Origin: Caulobacter sp. UNC358MFTsu5.1
Lineage (GTDB): Bacteria; Pseudomonadota; Alphaproteobacteria; Caulobacterales; Caulobacteraceae
NCBI RefSeq assembly: GCF_000712075.1
Contig: NZ_JONW01000006.1
Location: forward strand, 620,001 to 684,000
Direction: 5' to 3'
DNA: 64,000 nt
This document shows positions 25,686-34,101 of the stretch, piece after piece (position 1 is the first letter of the stretch; each line of letters opens with the position of its first letter). The notes under the pieces were generated by a model. It made no database searches, had not been told where the DNA came from, and was given only the letters and a program-made list of their open reading frames with translations. Position numbers and translations under genes: made by a program.

Positions 25686-26676
25686 GTCCGTTCCCGGCGG
25701 GCGAGCCCGTCAGCCCCTGGAGCAGGGCCTGGAGGGACGCCGGCGTCAGACTGTGTCCCATTCCGGAAATGGCGACGAACCGGGCTCCGGGGATGGCGTC
25801 CGCGACCTCTCGGCCGGCGGCCGTGGAGACGAGCGGGTCGGCGTCGCCGTGGATGACCACGGTCGGCGCCCGCACCGCCGCGAGCCGTGGCCGCCGATCA
25901 CCCGCGGCCAGGAGGGCCGCGCCGCCTCGCCCTATCGCGTCGGCGTCCCAAGAGCGGGCGGTCGCGGCCGCCGCAAGAGCCGGGTAGGTTTCAGGCGCCG
26001 CAAGCGTTTCGGACCCGTCCAGCGCCCGCCATGCGGCTACCCGATAGGCCGCGACGGCGTCGGCGTCCGCTCCCATGGGCGGCGGCGGGGGTATGGCGGC
26101 AAGTCGGGCCGGATCGGCGGGCAGGGGAAGCGCGGGGTTGCCAGAGTTCGCCATCAAAAGGACAAGCCTGCCGACCCGTTCCGGTCGACTCGCCGCGACC
26201 TCGCCCGCGACAGTGGCGCCGGCTGACGCGCCGACGAGATCCGCGCTCGGGACGCCGAGGTGGTCCAGGACGGCGATGGCGTCCTGCGCGAGCGTCTCGA
26301 GAGTATAGGGAAGCGCCGGCCGCTCGCCCGCCGCCAGAGCGGTGAAGATCGCCGGCCAGTTAGCGGGGCCGGCCTCGCCGTGATGCGTCGAGCACCCTAC
26401 GTCGCGCGCGTCATAGACGATCGGCCGGAAGCCTCTCGCCTGAAGCGCCGCGAGCAGGGCCTGGGGCCACTGCGTCATCTGCTGATCCGTGCCGGTGAGG
26501 AGCAACACCGGTCGTCCGGCGGCCGGACCCAGATCCCGGTACGCCAGTTCGGCGTCCCGCGCCCCAGCCCGTGCGGCGCCTTCGGCGGCGCAGACTTCGG
26601 GAGAGCGTGGCGATGTGGCGCTGCCGGCGCCGGGCGCCGAGGCGACGGACAGGGCGAGAAGGGCTTCCACGAGCAC
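25678..26676 (-). CDS. Secreted or membrane-anchored alpha/beta-hydrolase
   Basis: 332 residues from GTG 26676. The signal-like N-terminus VLVEALLALSVASAPGAGSA is followed by an alpha/beta hydrolase core. It shows VLLLTGTDQQ at the oxyanion strand, the nucleophile elbow GASAGA near residue 148, VVIHGDADPLV for the acid and GMGHSL for the His. Starting upstream would translate the operator repeats, so GTG 26676 (or GTG 26670) is preferred. First gene of the operon with the PadR and HAAS genes. Confidence 0.82.
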   Translation of the reverse strand: MLVEALLALSVASAPGAGSATSPRSPEVCAAEGAARAGARDAELAYRDLGPAAGRPVLLLTGTDQQMTQWPQALLAALQARGFRPIVYDARDVGCSTHHGEAGPANWPAIFTALAAGERPALPYTLETLAQDAIAVLDHLGVPSADLVGASAGATVAGEVAASRPERVGRLVLLMANSGNPALPLPADPARLAAIPPPPPMGADADAVAAYRVAAWRALDGSETLAAPETYPALAAAATARSWDADAIGRGGAALLAAGDRRPRLAAVRAPTVVIHGDADPLVSTAAGREVADAIPGARFVAISGMGHSLTPASLQALLQGLTGSPAGNGHD

Positions 26677-26690
26677 GCGCGATCTCCGTA

Positions 26691-26731
26691 TGTGTATTGC
26701 ACAATGTGCATCGCACAGTGTGTATCGCACA
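26691..26731 (-). promoter_or_regulatory. Triple palindromic operator array
   Basis: Three copies of TGTGYATYGCACA at 26691, 26705 and 26719, in strict 14-bp phase. The middle one, TGTGCATCGCACA, is a perfect 5+3+5 inverted repeat. The array starts 15 bases before the hydrolase start codon, so it should overlap the promoter. The encoded PadR is the likely binder, inferred from position. Confidence 0.7.
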
Positions 26732-26933
26732 CTAACGGGCGACGCAAGTCTGTCGAGAGGCGGCGCTTGGCGTTCTCCTCCCCCGGGAGTCGGAGCTCAC
26801 GCCGCAATTCTCGTCGAAAGGGCCGGCCGCCAGGCGGTTCCGGCTAGTCGCACGCTCCGGCTTCACTCCACCCCGTCATGTCGGTGATCTGAAGATCAGA
26901 CAGGGCGCCGGGTGAGCAGCGGGACCGACAATT

Positions 26934-27704
26934 TCAGGAAGGGAAGCCGCAGGCCTGCGGCGTTCGGGCCGCAAGCTGCGCATGGCGAAGCGCCGTGTCG
27001 ATGAACGCCGTGTAGTCCGTCTTCATCGCCAGCGAGATGTCATGCCCCAGACCGGCGTAGGTCGCCAGACCCACGGGGAGGTCGCCCCGCAACGACGCCA
27101 CGCGGGCGCGGGTCCGCGAGACATCGACGATCGCATCGTCTTCTCCCTGCATCATCAGGATGCACGGACCCGGCCGCCGTGCGCGATCCGGCGAGACCAA
27201 CAGGGCGTCGGGAATGACGGCGGCGAGGGGTACGGCGGCCGCCACCGTGTCGGGGTGATAAACGGCTAGCAGGAAGCTGATGTCGCCGCCCTGGGAGATT
27301 CCGCTGACCACCGGCCGGCGGCCGTAAAGCGCCTCGACGGCCTCGAGAAAGCGGGCCATCTCGGTTGCCGTCTCTCGCGCCGCGAGGAACTGCTCTTTCG
27401 GCGAGCGCTGATAGTAGTCGACGGGAAAATAGGAGAGTCCCCCGCGCTTGGGATGCCGGCCCAGCGGCACGAGGATGCGGACCGGCCCTGACACCTGGTC
27501 GTAGTTCGTGAACGACTCGATGGCCGAACCTCCAGAGTAGTGGAACGCGACCAACACCGGCGGTGGTTCGCCCCCCGTCGTCTCGCCCCGCGTCACCTCC
27601 TCGTAGGCGACGCCCGCAAGCCAGCGCGGCTCGGCCCGCGCACCGGTCCCGAACATCATGCAGAGAACGGCGGCGATCACGCCAAGCAGCCGGTAAGGGA
27701 TCAT
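26934..27704 (-). CDS. Secreted alpha/beta-hydrolase / esterase
   Basis: 256 residues. The Sec signal MIPYRLLGVIAAVLCMMFGT ends at ARA/E. The core has VLVAFHYSGG (oxyanion region), the nucleophile GISQGGD (VVSGISQGGDISFLL), MMQGEDDAIVDV with the acidic residue, and GLGHDIS with the His, which is a complete triad. It resembles phospholipase/carboxylesterase or poly(hydroxyalkanoate)-depolymerase-like secreted hydrolases. Monocistronic on the minus strand. Confidence 0.8.
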   Translation of the reverse strand: MIPYRLLGVIAAVLCMMFGTGARAEPRWLAGVAYEEVTRGETTGGEPPPVLVAFHYSGGSAIESFTNYDQVSGPVRILVPLGRHPKRGGLSYFPVDYYQRSPKEQFLAARETATEMARFLEAVEALYGRRPVVSGISQGGDISFLLAVYHPDTVAAAVPLAAVIPDALLVSPDRARRPGPCILMMQGEDDAIVDVSRTRARVASLRGDLPVGLATYAGLGHDISLAMKTDYTAFIDTALRHAQLAARTPQACGFPS

Positions 27705-27979
27705 GGTGAAGCTCTGTTTCCGATACGGTCCGCGACCCGCCGCGAGGTCCCGCGAGTCCGCCGTTCCGCCGCATCGAGGTACATCGCCTCCCGCATAAGT
27801 TCAACGAGGGCAGGCATGGGCTAGGCTGATGGACAGGGGCCCGCCTTGACGCCGGGGCGGGAGAGACGGTCAAGACGCGGCCGCAGCGTCTCCCGCTCGG
27901 GTCGATGGCCGGCGCCGCCGACCCGTGCGCCCGCAGCCAGGCCCTGGGCGCGAACCCTTGAACAGGGTCGGAGACCGAC

Positions 27980-28289
27980 GCCCCACGCGGGTCCGTGCCG
28001 GATCCCGCAAGGCGATTGGATCGCCGGCTGGGGAAGCGGGCGTCACGCTCGATGGTGGAGGACTTCGCCGGAACATCCGCTTGCGAGGTCGCCCGGTCAC
28101 CGGGTGGGCGGGAACCGCGTATCTCCGCCGCTCCTTTCTGGCTCACGCCGCCCAACCTCACAAGGCGGTCGAGCCGCGGTTCCTCGCGCAGCCGCCGGTC
28201 CTGCCCCGGGACTGGCCTGACCGCGGCATGAATCCCCGCTCGGTGATCGGGCGCGCGGGCGGGCCGGACTGACGTACCGAAGCCGGCGC
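27980..28289 (+). pseudogene. Truncated, frameshifted duplicate of the PhyH gene
   Basis: Bases 27980-28289 align to about 23010-23322 of the intact PhyH gene and its trailer, with shared blocks such as GGGGAAGCGGGCGTCAC, GAGGACTTCGCCGGAAC and CACGCCGCCCAACCTCACA. Indels put the protein in different frames, the 5' two thirds with the HxD iron ligands are absent, and the copy stops within the first arm of the terminator. The preceding 27705-27979 shows no gene. Confidence 0.8.
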
Positions 28290-28447
28290 GTTCAGGTTCG
28301 ACCTGACGAATGCTCAGGTCCGCATCCCTCCGGCGCCGGGCGCCTGGCATCCTTGCTCGCGACCCGGCCTGTCTGGAGCGACCGCCCAAGCGCAAGGACG
28401 TCGTCGCCCGCGTCCGCGATCCAAGGCCCGCGTTGCGGTCCTGAACC

Positions 28448-28502
28448 GTCAACCATCCGGTTGACTTTTGAAGGGTGGACGGTAAATACAACCACATGGT
28501 TG
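28448..28502 (+). promoter_or_regulatory. Promoter with two palindromic operators, probably leaderless transcript
   Basis: GTCAACCATCCGGTTGAC (28448-28465) and CAACCACATGGTTG (28489-28502) share the same CAACC-N4-GGTTG core. A -35 TTGACT (28461-28466) and -10 TAAATA (28483-28488), 16 bp apart, lie between and over them. Transcription would begin at about the ATG at 28496, so the mRNA should be leaderless. The second operator covers the start codon, suggesting autorepression. Confidence 0.65.
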
Positions 28503-28858
28503 ACAATGCCCGGACGACAGAGTTGGACAGCGTGTTCCACGCGCTTGGGGATGGCACCCGGCGAGGAATGCTGCGGAATCTGGCGGGCGGAGAGCGCACC
28601 GTCGGCCAGCTTGCGGCGCCGTTTGCGATCTCGCTCTGGGCCGCGTCGAAGCATGTGAAGGCGCTCGAGGCGGCGGGGCTGGTGCGAAGACGGGTGGCCG
28701 GGCGTCAGCATTTCTGCAGCCTGTCTCCGGCGCCGCTGGCGGCCGCCCATGACTGGCTCGGCTCCTACGAACAGTTCTGGTCGGGACGCCTCGACGTGCT
28801 CGAGCGCCTGCTCCGCGAGGAGGGGGCGGCCCCAGGCCGCGAAGGAGACGAGCGATGA
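28496..28858 (+). CDS. ArsR-family transcriptional regulator
   Basis: 120 residues from ATG 28496. Winged helix: VFHALGDGTRRGMLRNLAGG then RTVGQLAAPFAISLWAASKH and VKALEAAGLVRRRVAGRQHF, the SRPBCC-associated ArsR type without obvious metal-binding cysteines. The promoter geometry argues against the GTG at 28475. It overlaps the start of the following SRPBCC gene (ATGA at 28855), a standard pairing. Confidence 0.87.
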   Translation: MVDNARTTELDSVFHALGDGTRRGMLRNLAGGERTVGQLAAPFAISLWAASKHVKALEAAGLVRRRVAGRQHFCSLSPAPLAAAHDWLGSYEQFWSGRLDVLERLLREEGAAPGREGDER

Positions 28859-29396
28859 GAAGACGCGCGCTTTCCGCCCGGCCCGGCCGCGACTGTCGCC
28901 GACGGCGACCTGGCGATCGACCGCATCATGCCCGGCCCGGTCGAGCGCGTCTGGACCTGCCTCGTGGATCCCGCGCTCCGACGACAGTGGCTCGCGGACG
29001 GCGAGATGGATCTCAGGCCCGGCGGCGCCTTCGAGCTGACTTGGCGCAACGACGACCTGCCCTTGCCCGGCGCCGAGCGGCCGTCCGGGCAACCCCGCGA
29101 GCGCGTCATGGCCGGGCGGGTCGTGGAGGTGGCCGCCGCCCCGTCATCTCAAGTTGGCCTGGGATGGAACGGGCGGGGTGCCGATCGATCAGCGGCCGCA
29201 GGTCGCCGACGTTCACCTGGTCTGGTCCCTCGCCGGATCGCCGATCACCCGATTCTGCTCAGCGCCAGCGCCGGCTGGCATGCCATCTGGATATCCTGTC
29301 CGCCCGTCCGGAGGTGGGGGGACGGCCGCCGCCGCCCTTCTGGCCGACCCTCGAGCGCCTTCAGATCGAATACCCCGCCCGCCTGGGGGCTGACCC
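28855..29396 (+). pseudogene. Frameshifted SRPBCC/AHSA1 family gene
   Basis: The protein is spread over three frames. Frame A reads EDARFPPGPAATVADGDLAI then MPGPVERVWTCLVDPALRRQ up to about 29130. Frame B carries MAWDGTGGVPIDQRPQVADV and HLVWSLAGSP. Frame C ends with LDILSARPEVGGR and FWPTLERLQIEYPARLGADP. At the start, ATGAG is followed directly by AAGACG where two bases seem lost, so a stop sits immediately before frame A. At least three indels make it non-functional unless they are sequencing errors. Confidence 0.75.
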
Positions 29397-29437
29397 GTCG
29401 CCCCGCCCATCAACCGCAACTCCGAACCGAGGACACC

Positions 29438-30229
29438 ATGCGCCCGACCCCCTTCTCCGCCATGCGCCGGCTGTCGCGCGCCGCCGCGATCTGCGCCGTG
29501 CTTTTCCTGGGCGTCCCCGGAGGCGGGGCCCAAGCCCACTCCCGTCAGGGCGCCCCCGCGCCGCTGGACCTCATGCCGGTCGAGCTGGAGACGCGGTTCG
29601 CCCTCAGCGCCCTGCCGCCGGCGCTGAGAGACCAGGCCTCGGTCTATGTGCTGGAGCGCGGCGGCTATCGGCTCGACCGCCAGGGCGCCAGCGGCCTCGC
29701 CTGCCTGGTGCAGCGGACGGCCTGGGAGCTGGTCGACTACCGCGACGATATCTACATCCCCCTGTGCTATGACGCCGTCGGGGCGGAGACCTACCTCAAG
29801 GTCATTCGTGACACCGCCACCTTGAGGGCCGAGGGTCTGTCGCCGGAGGCGCTCAAGGCCGAGGTCGAGCGGCGCTATGACCGGCGCGACTACAGGGCGC
29901 CCGAACGGCCGGGCATTTCCTACATGGTCGGGCCGCTCATGCGTACGGTCGGTCCCCCCGACCTTCAGGTCCATACGATGAGCATGCCTCACCTGATGAC
30001 CTATGCGCCGGGCCTCACCAACGCGGACATTGGAGCCATGCCGGATCTGGCGGCGCCGGCCACGCTCATGTTTCCGTTCGTCGACCGTCAGGGGAACGAC
30101 GAACAGGCCTACATAATCCTGATGGTTGGGGAGGCCGAGAAGGCCCGGATTGTCAGCGAGGGACAGCCTCTTCTGGCGGATCTCTGCGGCTATCGCGCCC
30201 TTCTCTGTCTGGACAGCCGCCACCATTGA
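29438..30229 (+). CDS. Secreted hypothetical protein
   Basis: 263 residues. The N-terminal signal contains LSRAAAICAVLFLGVPGGGA and ends near AQA/H. The mature part has ASVYVLERGGYRLDRQGASG, two cysteine-containing segments (LACLVQ, LCYDAVG) and ISYMVGPLMRTVGP. No family recognised. A GAGGA ribosome site precedes the ATG. It lies downstream of the broken SRPBCC gene and could share its transcript. Confidence 0.7.
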   Translation: MRPTPFSAMRRLSRAAAICAVLFLGVPGGGAQAHSRQGAPAPLDLMPVELETRFALSALPPALRDQASVYVLERGGYRLDRQGASGLACLVQRTAWELVDYRDDIYIPLCYDAVGAETYLKVIRDTATLRAEGLSPEALKAEVERRYDRRDYRAPERPGISYMVGPLMRTVGPPDLQVHTMSMPHLMTYAPGLTNADIGAMPDLAAPATLMFPFVDRQGNDEQAYIILMVGEAEKARIVSEGQPLLADLCGYRALLCLDSRHH

Positions 30230-30399
30230 GCGGATCGCCGTCGCTCGCCAGCATGTCGCGACCCAGATCGGGGAACTCCGCCGCCGCGGCGCCGGACGCC
30301 GGCGACCCCGCCCCTGGACGTTCCGGGCGGGTTTGGGCGAGATCGACCCGATGGCGTCGTCGGCTGGTCAGCCGCGCGGCCTCCTCGCGCCGTCGCCGG

Positions 30400-30960
30400 C
30401 CGGGGCGCCCTGCTCGATGCGGGCGAGGACCTCGAGAAATCCGGACGGCGTCATAGCGACATCTCTCGATGGGGCCAGGCTCAGATGAGCCGCACGGCTG
30501 AGCCCGAGGCTTTGACGCGCCTGAGCGGCCTTCTTGGCGGCGTCAAACGGAACCAAATCCGGTACCGCTTCGGCGGCACGCCGGTCGCCGCGCAAGACGC
30601 CTTGCTGAACTGGTCCTCGGTCAGACCGACCGCCCTGGCCAGGGCCGCGATCGACACGTTGCTCGGCCAGGCATTCTCGGTGGATGGAGGCTCCACTTGC
30701 CGGACCGCTCGCCAGGGCCAGCGATGGTCCCCGCCACGCTCGATCTTTTCATCTCCAACCAGGCCACGTCGCCCTCGAACGCGGGGACGTTCGCCGGGTC
30801 GACATAGTCGGCGTTGCTATTGAGACCGCGATGAGGGTGAAGCAGGAAGCGTAGCGTCCGCCTGGTCCGGTCCATAGCCCTCATCGAGCGCCATCCGGGT
30901 AAGCCGGGCCATGGTCCGCTGATCGACCCGAGGCGTCCTCGGGGCAGGTTTCGTCGCACG
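30400..30960 (-). pseudogene. Decayed AraC-family regulator
   Basis: The minus-strand frame reading ALARAVGLTEDQFSKA then ATGVPPKRYRIWFRL is the first helix-turn-helix of an AraC/XylS regulator. The second helix-turn-helix continues in another frame (SRAAHLSLAPSRDVAMTPSG). An N-terminal portion (RTLRFLLHPHRGLNSNADYV and WLEMKRSS) appears in a third frame. No continuous frame joins them. Confidence 0.5.
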
Positions 30961-30985
30961 CTGACCAGCACGTGGGGCAGGCAGC

Positions 30986-31534
30986 GGCGGCTCCGATATG
31001 TTCCTGAAATGCTCGCGTGCCGACGATGACGAGAGTCGACCGGCCAACAAGACGCAGGACGGCTCCCGCCTCCGCTTGCGCGTTCGGCTCCCGCGGGGTT
31101 CGAGAACGGCCGGCGGTCGCGCTCGGTCCCGCGGCTTCGCCGCTCCCTCGGGCGCGACGCCTTGAGGGCGCCTTTGGGGCGCCGCCGGCCGCTCGGCGCC
31201 GCTTCCCGCCACGCGCGGTGCGCGGGCTCCTTGCAGTCTTCATTTTACGAAGAGACGGCCGCTACGCGACAGCGTGGCTTGGGGGCGCTGCCCCCAGCGC
31301 ACTTTGCATCGGTGCTGCCCAGAACAAGGGTGGCGATGGCCCACAAGAACGGCGACGCTCTCGTCGCCTCTGAAAGCGCCTCGCGGCAGAATCTGCACGG
31401 CAATTGTTGCGGTTGGATAGACGCGTCATCCTGACGTTCTCCGCAAGTTACTGATTCTATTGCGTGAGTTACAGGTCAGGTTTGCACGAAGCTTGCGAGG
31501 AGCACCGCACCTTAGCTTGAGGTGGGAGTGTTCC
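30986..31534. other. Non-coding stretch with a strong hairpin
   Basis: No convincing gene. Very GC-rich to about 31300, then of average composition. It contains the hairpin TGGGGGC-GCT-GCCCCCA at 31280-31296 without a T-run. A ribosome-site-like GAGGTGGGAG at its right end serves the next gene. Confidence 0.4.
31280..31296. repeat. Perfect 7-bp hairpin TGGGGGC-GCT-GCCCCCA
   Basis: Inverted repeat with a 3-base loop in a region without genes. Hairpins of this GGGGGC-type are familiar beside mobilisation regions of alphaproteobacterial plasmids, so it might be a mobile-element relic; it could equally be a terminator. No neighbouring relaxase supports the first reading. Confidence 0.35.
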
Positions 31535-31888
31535 ATGCTCGTTTCCAGTTCCAGCCGCATTCTGGAGTCGCTCGGCCCCTCGGCTTTGGCCAAGATCAAC
31601 GCCGCCGCCGCACCGACCGCCACGACCGGCTTTATCGACGGTCAGAGCGCCGCGGGCACCAAGTCGGCCAAGGACGAGTTCCTGGACTACGCCAAGCTAA
31701 CCCCGGCCCAGAAGATGCGGGCGGCCATCCTAAGCAAGCTTCACGTCACCGAGGACGAACTGGAGGCGATGGATGCCAAGGAGCGCCAGAAGATCGAGGA
31801 TCAGATCAAGGAAATGGTCAAGCAGCAGGTCTTGGGCGGCGATAAGGACATGATCCAGAAGGGCGCCCTCGTGGACCTTAAGGCCTAG
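31535..31888 (+). CDS. Small hypothetical protein
   Basis: 117 residues. After a Ser/Ala-rich N-terminus come DEFLDYAKLTPAQKMRAAIL and VTEDELEAMDAKERQKIEDQ, then IKEMVKQQVLGG, so the C-terminal half is helical and charged, possibly a coiled coil. No signal peptide. GAGGTGGGAG precedes the ATG. Family not recognised. Confidence 0.6.
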   Translation: MLVSSSSRILESLGPSALAKINAAAAPTATTGFIDGQSAAGTKSAKDEFLDYAKLTPAQKMRAAILSKLHVTEDELEAMDAKERQKIEDQIKEMVKQQVLGGDKDMIQKGALVDLKA

Positions 31889-32121
31889 GTGGACCCCGCC
31901 AGTTGCGAGTTGGGCTAAACGACATCGCCGAATACGGGGTCTACGTCACAGACGCTCATGTTCGCGTCTCGCCTGTGTAGGGGGCGCAGGTCTGGGTGCG
32001 TCAGCGATACGGTTCGACGCCCCTTTTCCCGGGGCGCGGCGGGCCGCGTAGTGGCGCAAGTCCACCGGGCCAAGAAACCAGACGCCGCGGCCCGTTGTTC
32101 GCCGCCCGCTGAGGCTGAGGA

Positions 32122-34026
32122 TCACCAGTCCACGGTAAGGCGCAGGACCAATTGGCGCGGTTGGCTGTAGACGAAGCTGTTGTCGCCAACGATGTCCCAG
32201 CTGTAGTCGCCGAGCAGATTGGTCGCCTGCAGACGAAGGACCGCGGTGCGGTCATGGAGCCTGAACCGGTAGCGTCCCCCCAGATCGACCACCGTGTGAG
32301 CGCCGACCTCGACGCGGTTGAGGCTGTCTGCCCAAGCTGGGCCAAAGTGTTCAACGGAAAGGTCGAGCGACAGCGGCGAGCCTGGCGCCCGCCAGTCCAG
32401 GCTGCCAATGACCTTGCGAGTTGGCGTGGCGATCGGTCGCTTGCCGATCTGGCCGGACAAGACTTCCTGGCCGCTCACGCGCGGGGAAAGCCAAAGGCCT
32501 CCGGCGACAAGCGTCAGCCCCTTGACCGGGGAGCCGGTGATCGAGGTCTCCACGCCGCGGTGGCGAACCTCGCCCAAGGCCCCAAAGTGCCCCGAAGCGT
32601 CGGTCCCAAAGTAGGGGCGGGTGATTTCAAAGCCGCCGCCGACCAAGGTGTATCCATTCAGCTTCAGCCGCACCCCGCCGTCGATCTGACGCGTCCTGAT
32701 CGCGGGGGGCGCCTCATCGCGATTGGTGGCGGTTTCGGGCGCGACTACGCTCTCTTCCAGACCCGTGGCGATGCTGGCGTAGAGGGAGATCAACGGGTGA
32801 GCATCGGTCACCAAGGCCAGACTGTAGAGCCAGGGCCGATCTTGCGTCGCCGGTCGCGGCGCCCCCGGGCCGATGACGGTTTTCTCGTAGTCGAGTTTTT
32901 GCAGACCCGCTGAAAGGCGTCCCCAGCCCGGGAGGGCGGCGCTGTAGCTCAACCCTGCGGACCATTGGTCGACTTGAGCGAGCGATTGCGGCGTGAAATC
33001 AAAGTAAGGGCGCTGGGCCGGCGAGGCCATGCCAAACGGGGCGTCGGGGAGGGTCGCACGGACTGCGCCGCCATGGCGCCGCATCTGCGAGCGGCCGCGC
33101 GTGATCAGGGCTATACGATGCTCGACCGCGCCAGCGATGATGACCTTCGCCAGCCCGATTTCGCCACTGGCGGAAGCGGCCCGCCGACCGGGGTAGGCGC
33201 TTACAGAGCGCCCCGCCGGCTCGCCTAGTGGGGCCGCCTTCAGGAAGACGCTGTGGCCCTCCAAGACCTCGGTGACGGAGTAAAACAAGCCGGCCCGAAC
33301 GGCGAGCCCGGCGGCCTGACCACGCGCCAGCAGGCCGGCGTTCATGCGTTCGGTTTCAACGTCGGCCCAGTCCTGGCCGAGGAAACGCCGACGAACCAGT
33401 TTGTCGGGCGCGCTCTTCCCATCGCCCTGAATGATGGGAAAGATGTCCTCATCGCCGATCTTGACGCCGCTCCAGAAGGCCCGGACATCGGCGTTCGGCG
33501 TGATCCGCAACGCGGCGATCACAGCGCCCTGAAAGACGTCGGCGTTGTTTCCGGAAGCGTATTCGCTGCGGGCGACGCTGGCGCCGCCGCCAAGCGACAG
33601 GCGTCCGGATAGGGGCGTATGACCGTCAATCTCGACCAAACCGCCTCCAAAGCTATTGGTCTGGAAAACCGTACTGAGCGAGGGCGGACCTTCGGGCTGA
33701 CGGAGTCGATAGTCGACGATGCCCGACGGCGCGGGCAGGCCGTAGCCCGCTGCGGTGAGCCCGACCCGGATCCTGTTGCCTGCCACCAGACGCGCGGATA
33801 AGTCCGCTTGCCGGTCGATGTAGAGGCCCTCGATGCGGACATTGCCCGCGTCGATGGGCGAAAAGCCCCGCACATCGGCAGGACCGTAAAGACCAAGGTC
33901 CTCACCGCCGTCATTGGAGCCGAACGCGTCTTCGGCATTGGCGATGGCGTTCTCATCGGCCCGCTGCGCCGCAGCTTGGGAGGCAGCGACGAGGCTCAGG
34001 GCGATCGTGAGACTGACAAGCTTCAT
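32122..34026 (-). CDS. TonB-dependent receptor-like outer-membrane protein
   Basis: 634 residues. The signal MKLVSLTIALSLVAASQAAA is followed almost at once by a plug-like segment (LYGPADVRGFSPIDAGNVRI then EGLYIDRQADL), with no obvious TonB box and a short plug. The rest is a beta-barrel ending in LRLTVDW with the C-terminal aromatic residue. Divergently transcribed from a LysR gene across 57-63 bp. The substrate is unknown; the short N-terminus suggests an atypical receptor. Confidence 0.82.
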   Translation of the reverse strand: MKLVSLTIALSLVAASQAAAQRADENAIANAEDAFGSNDGGEDLGLYGPADVRGFSPIDAGNVRIEGLYIDRQADLSARLVAGNRIRVGLTAAGYGLPAPSGIVDYRLRQPEGPPSLSTVFQTNSFGGGLVEIDGHTPLSGRLSLGGGASVARSEYASGNNADVFQGAVIAALRITPNADVRAFWSGVKIGDEDIFPIIQGDGKSAPDKLVRRRFLGQDWADVETERMNAGLLARGQAAGLAVRAGLFYSVTEVLEGHSVFLKAAPLGEPAGRSVSAYPGRRAASASGEIGLAKVIIAGAVEHRIALITRGRSQMRRHGGAVRATLPDAPFGMASPAQRPYFDFTPQSLAQVDQWSAGLSYSAALPGWGRLSAGLQKLDYEKTVIGPGAPRPATQDRPWLYSLALVTDAHPLISLYASIATGLEESVVAPETATNRDEAPPAIRTRQIDGGVRLKLNGYTLVGGGFEITRPYFGTDASGHFGALGEVRHRGVETSITGSPVKGLTLVAGGLWLSPRVSGQEVLSGQIGKRPIATPTRKVIGSLDWRAPGSPLSLDLSVEHFGPAWADSLNRVEVGAHTVVDLGGRYRFRLHDRTAVLRLQATNLLGDYSWDIVGDNSFVYSQPRQLVLRLTVDW

Positions 34027-34080
34027 CCCATGAACCTGGCAGAGCTCGGCCTCTTGACATAGCGCACGGATCGGCCGGCA

Positions 34081-34101
34081 CATGTGCGTATGACGCACAT
34101 G
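34081..34101. promoter_or_regulatory. Perfect 9+3+9 palindrome between TonB receptor and LysR
   Basis: CATGTGCGT (34081-34089), spacer ATG, ACGCACATG (34093-34101). The spacer is itself a possible start codon (ATG 34090) of the LysR gene, and a further ATG (34099) lies in the right arm. The site is 55 bases from the receptor start. Probable LysR binding site controlling both genes. Confidence 0.65.

Noticed and set aside
26677..26730. Upstream extension of the hydrolase to an ATG at 26730
   Set aside because: It would translate the operator repeats; the signal-like sequence starts only at GTG 26676.
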